DNA of 64,000 bases from Termitidicoccus mucosus (GTDB taxonomy: Bacteria > Verrucomicrobiota > Verrucomicrobiia > Opitutales > Opitutaceae): assembly GCF_038725785.1 (NCBI RefSeq), contig NZ_CP109796.1:5518001-5582000 (forward strand), in the 5' to 3' direction. The position numbers and the translations under genes are program-made. Of the stretch, positions 55,975 to 63,910 are shown one piece after another (position 1 is the first letter of the stretch; each line of letters opens with the position of its first letter). The notes beneath the pieces were generated by a model. It worked only from the letters and a program-made list of their open reading frames with translations. It searched no databases and was not told where the DNA came from.

Positions 55975-56223
55975 TCAGCGATCTCCGCCCTGCCTGCCGT
56001 TATTGTCGCAGGAGCGGGCGTGCGGGGTGGCGGGAAAGATTTTTGCCAGGATATTCTCCGCCGGGCAGAAGCTGGTAAAAGCGGATTGGATGAGGTTCAC
56101 GCCGACGAATGCGGCGAGCAGCAGCCACCACAGACTGACGAGGTGGCCGAGTGCGAGGCTGGCCAGTACCATGGTGCCGGCGAGGATGCGGATGCGGTAT
56201 TCAAGTTTCATGGAATAATTCAT
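55975..56223 (-). CDS. DUF2892 (YgaP-type transmembrane) protein
   Basis: An 82-residue membrane protein with two helices (IRILAGTMVLASLALGHLV and WWLLLAAFVGVNLIQSAF) followed by FTSFCPAENILAKIF; the FCPA cysteine is the family mark. YgaP-like proteins join this domain to a rhodanese and relate to sulfur transfer or export. First gene of the minus-strand operon. ATG 56223 or 56211 fits the operator position; the upstream 56241 start would lie inside the operator. Confidence 0.85.
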   Translation of the reverse strand: MNYSMKLEYRIRILAGTMVLASLALGHLVSLWWLLLAAFVGVNLIQSAFTSFCPAENILAKIFPATPHARSCDNNGRQGGDR

Positions 56224-56225
56224 AT

Positions 56226-56252
56226 TTGACCAAATGGGCATATGTCCATATG
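56226..56252. promoter_or_regulatory. Divergent ArsR-type operator/promoter
   Basis: GCATATGTCCATA at 56238-56250, extended as CATATG-TC-CATATG (56239-56252), an inverted repeat between the ArsR gene and the DUF2892 operon. A -35-like TTGACC is at 56226-56231. Same core as the sites at 30286 and 38994. Confidence 0.6.
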
Positions 56253-56279
56253 GTTATATTTAGAATAAGATTGTCAAGT

Positions 56280-56630
56280 ATGTTTTCCGAAATTTCTTTT
56301 CTTCCTATGGCGAAGGATATTCCTCCCCAGACCATCGAACTGATCGCCGAGCGCTTTCGCGCCTTGGGCGAGCCGGTTCGGTTGCAGATTCTGATGGCCT
56401 TGCGCGAAGGCGAACGGACCGTGTCCGACTTGGTGGAGTTACAAGGCACGAGCCAGGCCAATATCTCAAAACATCTCCGCATCCTGACCGCCAGTGGGTT
56501 CCTCAAACGCCGCAAGCAGGGGCTGAATGTTTTTTATGCGATCTCCGACAAGGAAATTTTCGACATGTGTGAGATGGTCTGTGGCGGCATCCGGAAGCAG
56601 TGGGAAGCGCGAGCGAAGCTTCTGGGCTGA
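56280..56630 (+). CDS. ArsR/SmtB family repressor, second copy
   Basis: A 116-residue winged-helix regulator (or 107 from ATG 56307). Motifs: FRALGEPVRLQILMALREGE, GTSQANISKHLRILTASGFL, KRRKQGLNVFYAISD. Near the C-terminus MCEMVCGGIRKQW carries the same C-x3-C-G-G pair as the protein at 29907 (LCALVCGG). Divergent from the DUF2892-to-methyltransferase operon, which it most likely represses. The shared Cys pair and shared operator core suggest that both sense one signal. Confidence 0.9.
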   Translation: MFSEISFLPMAKDIPPQTIELIAERFRALGEPVRLQILMALREGERTVSDLVELQGTSQANISKHLRILTASGFLKRRKQGLNVFYAISDKEIFDMCEMVCGGIRKQWEARAKLLG

Positions 56631-56819
56631 TATGGCCACCCTTTCAGCCCGGAAGCAGAAAAGCATGACATCTAAAATTGAATTTCCGAAAGGGAATGCG
56701 GATTCGGCTCCTCCTCCGGCATCATTTAGCATCGCCTCCGCGCCCGTCGGGTTGCTCGTTCAGAGCTGAATTTGCCTTTTGTTTCGCCGTCGTGCAGACG
56801 CAATCGTGTAATACTTGTC

Positions 56820-57205
56820 GGTAGAGTGCAAAAAGTTCAGCAAAAAGACGGAACATGGTAAGAGATTGGGGGAAAAGAAAAACCACCAACCAGAGACCAA
56901 GACCCCATGATCCGCCCGAAGAGGAACTTGAAGACAAAGGAAGCGCGAGCAAATGCTGGCGCTGTTTGAAACGACGAGGCGATGATGAACCCTCCCCGGA
57001 GCAAGCTCCGGGGTATCACAGAAAGGGGCTTCGTCCCGATGACAGCGGGCGGCATCCATCTCCACAGCAAGCTGTGGAGTATTGAGCCGTCCGGAATAAA
57101 ACTACTTAGGCCACGGTGCAGTAAGCGCAGGAAGCGGAGATGGACAAGGCGCTGGGTGCCGACAAGGGCGCACGCACGGACCAGCGTCACGGCTACCGAT
57201 GTCGT
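56820..57205 (+). mobile_element. Decayed IS256-family element with an inserted hairpin repeat
   Basis: 56820-56862 matches the transposase-proximal terminal repeat of the intact IS256 at 60148-61569 (AGTTCAGCAAAAAGACGGA core). 56946-56985 and 57127-57200 match the first part of its transposase (LALF; EAEMDKALGADKG). The two pieces are separated by a block with two strong palindromes. Nothing downstream of residue 70 of the transposase remains. Confidence 0.65.
56994..57079 (+). repeat. Paired palindromes CCCCGGAGC-AA-GCTCCGGGG and CTCCACAGC-AA-GCTGTGGAG
   Basis: Two perfect 9-bp stems with AA loops (56994-57013 and 57060-57079), with a weaker GGGGC-TTC-GTCCC hairpin between. They interrupt the IS256-like reading frame. 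The two stems have different sequence but the same geometry, as in transposable hairpin repeats. Confidence 0.65.
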
Positions 57206-57262
57206 CCATCACCACGCTTCACTTCCGCAATGTGGACACCTCACATAGGCCTTGAGGCTGGG

Positions 57263-57494
57263 TCATGAGAAAATAGCAACGCCGGCCGCCTTGGCGGCTT
57301 TCGCGAGGGCACTATCCGAGGTTGCGAGAGATGCACCACGGCGCATGGCAAGTTCCAGGTAAGCCGCATCGTAGATCGTTAGACCATATTGACGCGCAAG
57401 TGCGGCTGTATCGCTGACCGCATGCTGGGCGGTTTCATCGTCCGTTACGACAGGCAAAGCCGCAACCAAGTGGAGCGCCTCCGTGATATCCGCG
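57263..57494 (-). pseudogene. PIN-domain (VapC-like) toxin, C-terminal fragment
   Basis: Reads ADITEALHLVAALPVVTDDE through ARQYGLTIYDAAYLELAMRR to GVAIFS. YDAAYLELA and a second Asp in TSDSAL are PIN nuclease marks. The N-terminal half, with the first catalytic Asp, is missing and replaced by ISKra4-like sequence, so it is inactive. Confidence 0.75.
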
Positions 57495-57740
57495 TGCGGC
57501 GCACCGTGATTTCGCCAAAACCAGTAACGAAGGTCCGTTCGTGTCCGGCCGACAGGCGCGTGAGCGCACGTTGGCAGTAGGGGCAGCGCGGCGGGGTCGC
57601 CTCCGCTTTCTTTTGCGCCCCAAGCTCAGCGGCTTGCCGCAGCAACTCCCGCCCCTCCGCGGCGAGTTGGTCTTCGAGATGCCTGAGGTTCTCCGCCTCC
57701 GCGCAGGCGAACGCTTCGATCCGATCCTCCATCCGCGCGG
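57495..57740 (-). pseudogene. ISKra4-family transposase N-terminal fragment
   Basis: Contains RCPYCQRALTRLSAGHERTF and GFGEITVRRTR, the zinc-ribbon and start of the core of ISKra4 transposases, preceded by a helical stretch. Cut on one side by the PIN remnant and on the other by the IS1634-like copy. Confidence 0.65.
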
Positions 57741-57744
57741 CTAG

Positions 57745-59769
57745 CCCGAGTTCGTCAGTTTGCGGAACGGTTTTGTTGCGGTGCAAGGTGTTGCGGCGAT
57801 TCCGAGGCGTTTTTCGGCACTACATTCGCGACGATGCGCGGGCCTTTCGGCAGACGCAGGCCAAGGTGGGCGAGCAATTGGGCGGTCGCCGGTTCAGGCG
57901 TGGCGACCACGCGCAGGCGCAGTTCGGTGCGCATCGTGCCGCGCAGGACCGGTAACAACACATCGACGCTTTTCACTCCGGCCATTTGCGTGACCAGTTG
58001 CCGGGCGCAGGTGCCCAGACCCTTGGCGCACATCCATTGCTCAAGTGTCCGCCACAGGGCCAGCGCGAGGAAACACACGAGCAGATGCGCCTGCACGCGG
58101 TCCTCCTTGTGGTGAAAAATCGGCCGCAAGCCCAGGTCGCTTTTGGCGGTGCGAAACGCCGCTTCCGCCTGCGTGAGCTGGATATACCAGCGCCACAATT
58201 GGGCCGGGTCGGTTTCCTCGCAGTTGGTGCGCAGCAGATACGCGCCTTTCTGGCGGTGCGCTTTTTGGCCCGCGTCCACGGCGCTGGCGATCTCCAGGCC
58301 GATGGCGCGGCCGGCCGCATCGCGCTGGACCGTGGCCTGGACGATCGCCGCGGCGGCGGGAAACTTGCCCAACGCCCGGCCGATCCGCCGGCCCACCGCC
58401 TCCTGATCGGTTTGCGGCTGGCGTCCGAGCCAGGCCGCGATGCGGCCGAGTGCCGCGGTCAGACCCTTGCTCTGGCGCTGGAGCATCGCGCGCTCTTTTT
58501 GCGCACGCGCTCCACTGCGGCACAGGACGTATTTTTCGCCCGGTGGTCCGTCAGGGTGCACGACGAAGCGCACTTCCAGCCCGGCCTGCGCCTCCTGCCA
58601 GTCGGACTTTCCCAACAGCGCCGCTTCGTGGTGGCGCAGCCAGCTCTTCGGCGTGCCCACGAGGTAACGCGCTTTGCGTCCGCGCAAAAACGCGATGTTC
58701 GCCTCGCTGACCATGCCGCGGTCCATGACCCAGATGCGTTCGGCCATGCCGTATTTGGTTTCCATGGCCGCGACGATCTCCTCGACCGTGGTGACGTCGG
58801 CGCGGTTGCCCGCAAAAGTCTCAAAGGACAGCGGCAGTCCCTCCGGCGTGCAGACCAGGCCGATGCAGACCTGCTTGCAGTCGCCGCGGCTGTCGCGCGA
58901 GTAGCCGCGCCGGGCCTGCGCATTGCGCTCCGCCACGCCTTCGAAGTAGGTGCTCGTCACGTCGTAGAGCAGAAACTCGAACCGCACGCCGAACCACTGC
59001 CGGTAACGCGCCATCAGGTGCGCACAGCGCGCCCGCGTTGGCTGAGTTGATCGAGCGCGCGGTAGAGCCGGGCGTCGTTGACCGCCGTGGGATCGATGCC
59101 GAGCAGATCGTCGAGCGCGGTGGTCTCATACCAATGCTCCGCAACGCCGAGTTCCGAGCGTTGCGCACAGAAGCGGGCGACGGTGAGCAGCGCCGCCATG
59201 TGCGACCAGGCGACCGACTCGCGGCCGGCCGGCAGCAGTGCCGCGAGCAACTCGTCGAGTTTGAGCCGGTGCCAGAGCGCGAGCCCAAGGTAGCTTTCAC
59301 CAAAATCACGCGTGCGCTCGACGCGCAGGCCACCGACATCGGCGCGCTCCCACTGCACGGGCGGTGCCGCCGGAATCGCAGGCATCAAACCCGGCAGCCC
59401 GGCGGTTTTGGCCGCGGACGACGGCGCCTCGCCGCGGAGCAGCGCAGTCAAATCGTCCCAGCCGCCGCGCAGGCCGGCGACTTCCGCTTCGTCCAGCTTG
59501 CCGAGCGAGGCGACGACCCGCTGGCGCGGTCCCCGCGCGGTGCGCACCGTCTCGCACAGGTGCCAATAGCTGTAACCGATGCCGCGCGCCTTCTTGTTTT
59601 TCCGCCGCAGGAACATGCCGCCAGTATCGCAGGAAACCCGGCGGCCAACAAGAGGGTGTTCGGCACTACATTGACTTGGCGAACGAGTCTCCCTCGTAAC
59701 CGCAACCTCGCCCCGGAGGCCTTGCCTCTGATACCTTTTTGGGCCAATACACGAACTGACGAACTCGGG
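57745..59769 (-). mobile_element. IS1634-like insertion element, copy 2 (2025 bp, inverted relative to copy 1)
   Basis: Same ends (CCCGAGTTCGTCAGTT) as copy 1. Flanks do not match: CTAG on the left (57741-57744) but TTAA on the right (59770-59773). Left neighbour is an ISKra4 fragment, right neighbour a truncated response regulator, so the junctions were probably brought together by recombination. Confidence 0.85.
57755..59616 (-). pseudogene. IS1634-family transposase, one frameshift (copy 2)
   Basis: Two open parts: 59616-59014 (MFLRRKNKKARGIGYSYWHL to LDQLSQRG) and 59014-57755 (from RYRQWFGVRFEFLLYDVTST to QQNRSAN). The break near 59014-59040 corresponds to LGQHKDALCAHLMA in copy 1. The DDE motifs are intact. 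Apart from this break it is better preserved than copy 1. Confidence 0.85.
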
Positions 59770-60044
59770 TTAAGGGCACGCATGGCGTGTTCGTCATAGC
59801 CTGTGACGAAAATCACCAGCGGCAGCGGATGTCCTGTCCGCACCGCGCGGAGGGCATCCAGCCCGTTCAGCCCGGGCATCTCGATATCCAGGAAAACCAG
59901 GTCCGGCCGCATAGTCTCTATCAGCTCGACTGTTTCCAATCCATTGGCGGCCTGACCGATAACTTCCAGGTCGGCTTCCTTGCTCAGCAAGCGAATCAGT
60001 CTCGAACGCGCGGAGGACTCATCGTTGGCAACGAGGACTTTCAT
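59770..60044 (-). pseudogene. LytTR-type response regulator, receiver fragment
   Basis: From ATG 60044: MKVLVANDESSARSRLIRLL, phospho-acceptor in DLVFLDIEMPGLNGLDAL, and FVTGYDEHAMRALN, where the gene is cut by the IS. The wording is typical of LytTR-family regulators; the DNA-binding domain is lost. Confidence 0.85.
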
Positions 60045-60147
60045 TTCACACCCTCCGTGAGCAACGGCAGGAAAATCATGGCTCGCGTGCCGACAGGCGG
60101 ACGCGGCTCCAGAACCAATCCAGCTTGTTCTTGATAGAGCGTTTCCA
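60041..60147 (-). pseudogene. LytS-type histidine kinase, last 35 codons
   Basis: Frame ETLYQEQAGLVLEPRPPVGT to LLTEGVK, whose stop overlaps the regulator start (ATGA). Joined across the IS256 with 61570-61789, it continues NVRRRLETLYQEQ in frame. Confidence 0.85.
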
Positions 60148-61569
60148 GTTGTGTCCGTCAAGTTCAGCAAAAGGGGAGGATGGATTGGTGGATTGGTGAG
60201 TTAAAAAGTATTTTTGGGATGGGGTGGAGGGGAAGGGGCGCCAGCCCCTTCCCCCCTCTGGATTAAGTCAGGCGGCCTTTGGTTCGGGCAGGTTCTTTTT
60301 GAGCAGTTCGCGCAGGGGCTCCATGTTGAGGTAGCGGCTGGCATCGATCCATTCCTCGTGGGTCTCCACCGCAAGGGCGCGGATCAAGCGCAGGCAGCAG
60401 GGTTCGTCGGTGAAGATGCGCACGATGTGGGTGCGGCGTTTGAACTCCTGGTTGAGCCGTTCGAGCAGGTTGGTCGATTTGAGGTGCTTGTGGTGGGCCG
60501 GCGGCAGCCGGTAATAGGTGAACGTTTCCTCAATGTTGGCTTCGACCCACAGGCACAGTTTCGGATGTTTGTCCTGCCAGCGGGCGAGCCAGGCGCACAG
60601 ATCGGTGCGCGCTTCCGTGGCGTCGCGCCGGTCGTAGAGCCAGCGCAGTTCCTGCAAGCAGGCGCGGTCGGCCGAGCGCGGGAGGTGGTCGAGCGCGTTG
60701 CGCAGGAAGTGGACGTAGCAACGCTGCCACAGGGCGGCGGGGAGGACTTCAGCGACCGCTTTCCTCAGGCCCTCGTGATCGTCCGTAACGACCAGGTGCA
60801 CGCCCGCCAGGCCGCGTTGTTTCAAACCGATCAGGAAGTCGCGCCACGCACTCGTGCTCTCGCGGTTGGCCAGTTCCACCGCCAGAACCTGGCGGCGACC
60901 TTCCCGGTCGATTCCGATCGCCACCAGGACCGCGCGGCTGCGGATCACGCCGGCTTCGCGCACGCGTTCGTAGCGCGCGTCAAGGATCAGGTAGGCGTAT
61001 TCCTCGGTCAGTGGCCGGCGCATGAAGCCCTCCAGCTCGGCATCGAGTTGCACCGTCACCGACGAGACCGCGCTGGCGCTGAAGCCGTGCCCGCAGAGCT
61101 CCTCGGTCACCGCACGGACTTTGCGGGTGGACACGCCCTGCACATACATCTCGGCCAAGGCCAGCAGCAGCGCTTTTTCGCTGCGCTGATAGCGCGCGAA
61201 TACCTCGGTGCGAAACAGGCCCCCGCGGTCCTGTGGCACCCGCAGCTCCAGCGTGCCCACCCGCGTCGTCAGTTTGCGGCCGTAGTAACCACTGCGATAG
61301 CCGCGACGTTCGCCCGTGCGCTCGCCTTTGCCCGCGCCGAGCGCTTCGTCCATCTCGGCCTCGAGCACTTCCTGCACCGTGGTCTGCAACAAAGCGCGCA
61401 ACGCCTCGTCGCCCTGTAAAAGCGCCAGCAATTGCTCGCGCGTAATGGTCGTTTGTGTCATGTCCTTGGTCGGACGGATCGTGGTCTTTTCCTTCATTGG
61501 TGGTTTTTGGCTTAAGCACCAAACCTCCTACCATGATCCGTCTTTTTGCTGAACTCTCGGCACACTACC
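60148..61569 (-). mobile_element. IS256-family insertion sequence, intact (1422 bp)
   Basis: Flanked by the 9-bp direct repeat GCGTTTCCA (60139-60147 and 61570-61578), a normal IS256 target duplication. Imperfect inverted ends of about 26 bp share GTTCAGCAAAA. Encodes one complete transposase and is probably a recent insertion into the kinase gene. Confidence 0.92.
60268..61497 (-). CDS. IS256-family transposase
   Basis: A 409-residue DDE transposase of the mutator (MULE-like) group. Early region EVLEAEMDEALGAGKGER, catalytic Asp in YLILDARYERVR, second Asp in LVVTDDHEGLRKAV, the CYVHFLRNAL segment with C-x2-H and catalytic Glu in STNLLERLNQEFKRR. Full length and uninterrupted, so likely functional. 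Confidence 0.95.
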   Translation of the reverse strand: MKEKTTIRPTKDMTQTTITREQLLALLQGDEALRALLQTTVQEVLEAEMDEALGAGKGERTGERRGYRSGYYGRKLTTRVGTLELRVPQDRGGLFRTEVFARYQRSEKALLLALAEMYVQGVSTRKVRAVTEELCGHGFSASAVSSVTVQLDAELEGFMRRPLTEEYAYLILDARYERVREAGVIRSRAVLVAIGIDREGRRQVLAVELANRESTSAWRDFLIGLKQRGLAGVHLVVTDDHEGLRKAVAEVLPAALWQRCYVHFLRNALDHLPRSADRACLQELRWLYDRRDATEARTDLCAWLARWQDKHPKLCLWVEANIEETFTYYRLPPAHHKHLKSTNLLERLNQEFKRRTHIVRIFTDEPCCLRLIRALAVETHEEWIDASRYLNMEPLRELLKKNLPEPKAA

Positions 61570-61789
61570 GCGTTTCCAGGCGACGGCGCACATTATCGAG
61601 ACCAACGCCCGACGCGACCGGTTGCCTGCTCATACCTTCCGTCCGCGATAAACCCGGGGGCAGGCCCACCCCGTCGTCCTCGATCGAAATCCACAAGCGC
61701 CCATTATCCCGCCTGGCTGTTATCCAGAGATGCCCGGGGCCAAGTTGCGGACTGAGGCCGTGCTTTAGCGCGTTTTCGACCAGCGGTTG
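61570..61789 (-). pseudogene. LytS-type histidine kinase, ATPase-domain fragment
   Basis: LQPLVENALKHGLSPQLGPG (N box), LWISIEDDGVGLPPG (G1) and SGVGLDNVRRR (G2) define the HATPase domain of LytS/YpdA-type kinases. Cut upstream by the IS701-like element and downstream by IS256. Confidence 0.87.
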
Positions 61790-63176
61790 TAGTAATACTT
61801 AGTTAAGTAAAGGGTTGCCTTTTTGGGCGATTTTGGCAGGCCGAGGGGATGACTGAAAAGCAACTGTCGGGAGTGAGCAGGCGGCTCGAGCGGTTCTTGC
61901 ATGATCTGGTCGAGCCGATGGGCAGGAGCGAACGGCGGCACTGGGCGCAGGTGTATATCCAGGGCCTGCTGTTGGACGGGCAGCGCAAGTCGGTGCAACC
62001 GATAGCGGAGCGGATTGCCGGGGCGGACGAACAGGCGTTGAACCAGTTCCTCAATCAAAGTCCGTGGGAGGTGACAGAGATCCAGCGGCGTTTGGCCCGC
62101 CGACTGGCCGATGACGGGGCCGGGCCGGTGTATTGGGTGATCGACGAAACTTCGTTTCCCAAAGCCGGGAAACAGTCGGTGGGCGTAGCCCGGCAATACT
62201 GCGGGGCGCAGGGGAAGATCGCCAACTGCCAGGTGGCGGTGAGCCTGCACTGGAGTCAAAACGAGGTGAGCCACCCGGTGAGCTGGCGGCTGTTTTTGCC
62301 GCAGGAATGGACGGCCGACCCTGCCCGGCGAAGGCAGGCGCGCATTCCCCCGGAGGCGGTCCATCGCACGAAGCAGGCACTGGCGCTGGAGTTGATCGAC
62401 CAGGCGCAGGCCTGGTCGTTGCCCGGCGGCACCGTTTTGGCCGACTCCGCTTATGGGAATGACTTTGAGTTTCGTGCGGCGCTGCGGGCCCGCAAGCTGA
62501 GTTATGCGGTGGCGGTGGAACCCAGCAGTGTGGTTTGGCTGGAGGAGCCGTCCGTGCCGCTGCCACCAAGGACAGGGAAGAAAGGACGACCCTGGCGCCA
62601 TCCTCCCTTGGCGGACATGCCCGCGGTGCGCTCGTTGCTCGCGGTGGCCGGCGGGTTGCCGCCACCGACCTGGCGCACCGTAACGTGGCGCGCCGGCACC
62701 AAGGGCGCGCAGCTCGCCCGCTGCGGGGTGCGTGGCTGCGCAGTGAGCACCAAGGCGCCTCCGGCCAGAGTGCGGGAGTGGCTGTTGATCCAATGGCCGA
62801 AGGATCAAGCGCAACCTTGCGACTACTGGCTGCTCTGGCGCCCGGCGAACGATTCGGCCCCCTCGCTGCGTTCGGCGGCCCACGCCGCCCGAGGTCGGTG
62901 GAGGATCGAGCAGGACTACCGTGAGCTCAAAGACGAACTCGGGCTCGATCACTTCGAGGGCCGCGGCTGGCTCGGCTGGCACCATCATGTTACCCTCGTC
63001 TCGCTCGCCTTCTGTTTCCTGCGCAGCGAGCAAGCCCGCGCTAAAAAAAACTTCCGCGGTGAGCTTGCCGATGATGCGCCGCCTGCTCCAAGCCAGCCTG
63101 ATCAGAATGGCGGGCCGATGTCCGTGGTGCCTGGCATGCTTTAATGATTCGTCTTGAACTTAACTAAGTATTACTA
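61790..63176 (+). mobile_element. IS701-like insertion sequence
   Basis: Perfect 19-bp inverted ends TAGTAATACTTAGTTAAGT (61790-61808; reverse complement at 63158-63176) around a single transposase gene. No direct repeat flanks it, and the kinase sequence on its left does not resume on its right, which implies an adjacent deletion. Confidence 0.87.
61849..63144 (+). CDS. IS701-family (DDE_5) transposase
   Basis: A 431-residue transposase. Markers: VYWVIDETSFPKAGKQSVGV (first Asp, with the FPK-G pattern), VLADSAYGNDFEFR (second Asp), and RGRWRIEQDYRELKDELGLD (Glu). Length and motif order are those of the family and the frame is intact. Confidence 0.93.
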   Translation: MTEKQLSGVSRRLERFLHDLVEPMGRSERRHWAQVYIQGLLLDGQRKSVQPIAERIAGADEQALNQFLNQSPWEVTEIQRRLARRLADDGAGPVYWVIDETSFPKAGKQSVGVARQYCGAQGKIANCQVAVSLHWSQNEVSHPVSWRLFLPQEWTADPARRRQARIPPEAVHRTKQALALELIDQAQAWSLPGGTVLADSAYGNDFEFRAALRARKLSYAVAVEPSSVVWLEEPSVPLPPRTGKKGRPWRHPPLADMPAVRSLLAVAGGLPPPTWRTVTWRAGTKGAQLARCGVRGCAVSTKAPPARVREWLLIQWPKDQAQPCDYWLLWRPANDSAPSLRSAAHAARGRWRIEQDYRELKDELGLDHFEGRGWLGWHHHVTLVSLAFCFLRSEQARAKKNFRGELADDAPPAPSQPDQNGGPMSVVPGML

Positions 63177-63248
63177 ACGGGCGATATTTCATCTTTGCAT
63201 CCTTTCTCGGTGGTGTTGTTTCTGTTCCTGAGCGACAGGCTCTTATTT

Positions 63249-63288
63249 GAGCATGTCCTCGCATAACCAGAAAATCGAGCATGTCCTC
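63249..63288 (+). repeat. Duplicated start region, 12-bp direct repeat
   Basis: GAGCATGTCCTC occurs at 63249-63260 and again at 63277-63288. The second copy contains the start of the TetR gene. The first opens a 12-codon frame (MSSHNQKIEHVL, stop) ending just inside the gene. Confidence 0.6.
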
Positions 63289-63910
63289 TAATAAGGCAAA
63301 TGGAAAAAGACGGGGCGCAATTATTCCTCAGCGTAGCCATGGGAAGGCCCGGGTTGGGGCCTTGCTTGAAGCCGCCGCAGGGGTAATCGCGGAGAAGGGA
63401 TACGATGCCGCAACGATGGCTGAAATCGCGGCGCGCGCCAAATCGCCCATCGGCTCGCTTTATCGGTTCTTCCCTAATAAAGAGACCTTAGCCAATGCGC
63501 TGCTCGACCGTTACGCCGTTCTCATCAACAAAGCCTTTGATGTCATCGATGAAACGGCGGCGAGCGTGTCCATTGAGGAGCTTGCCGATCGCATCCTTAA
63601 TTTAATGGTTAATCTTCAGGGGGAAACCAAGGCCCTGTTCTCGGTCTTGGAAGCGCATGCCGAATGGACTCGGCGCCTGAAGTTTCCCGAAATCGTGCAC
63701 AATCGCCTGGTCAAAACCTTGCTGCTTTGTGCGCCTGACTTGCCGATGGGAGATGCGAAAAATATGGCCATCGTTCTGATGCACAACCTGAAAACCATGA
63801 AAGCCATTGTCTTCGGCCAAGGCATTGCTACGGGTCCCGACGCCGCGGCTGAACTCAGCCTGATGAATCGGCTGTATCTGCTCGACAAGCTGGGCCAAAA
63901 GAAAAAGTAA
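63281..63910 (+). CDS. TetR/AcrR family transcriptional regulator
   Basis: A 209-residue repressor. HTH domain: ALLEAAAGVIAEKGYDAATM, AEIAARAKSPIGSLYRFFPN, KETLANALLDRY. The C-terminal helical ligand domain is of normal length. Start ATG 63281 (MSSNKANGKRRG). No neighbouring target is visible before the window ends; 63911-64000 holds no recognised feature. Confidence 0.92.
   Translation: MSSNKANGKRRGAIIPQRSHGKARVGALLEAAAGVIAEKGYDAATMAEIAARAKSPIGSLYRFFPNKETLANALLDRYAVLINKAFDVIDETAASVSIEELADRILNLMVNLQGETKALFSVLEAHAEWTRRLKFPEIVHNRLVKTLLLCAPDLPMGDAKNMAIVLMHNLKTMKAIVFGQGIATGPDAAAELSLMNRLYLLDKLGQKKK

Noticed and set aside
57986-59050. Plus-strand frame of 354 codons across the second IS1634-like transposase
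   Set aside because: Same antisense pattern exists in the first copy; the DDE motifs are on the minus strand.
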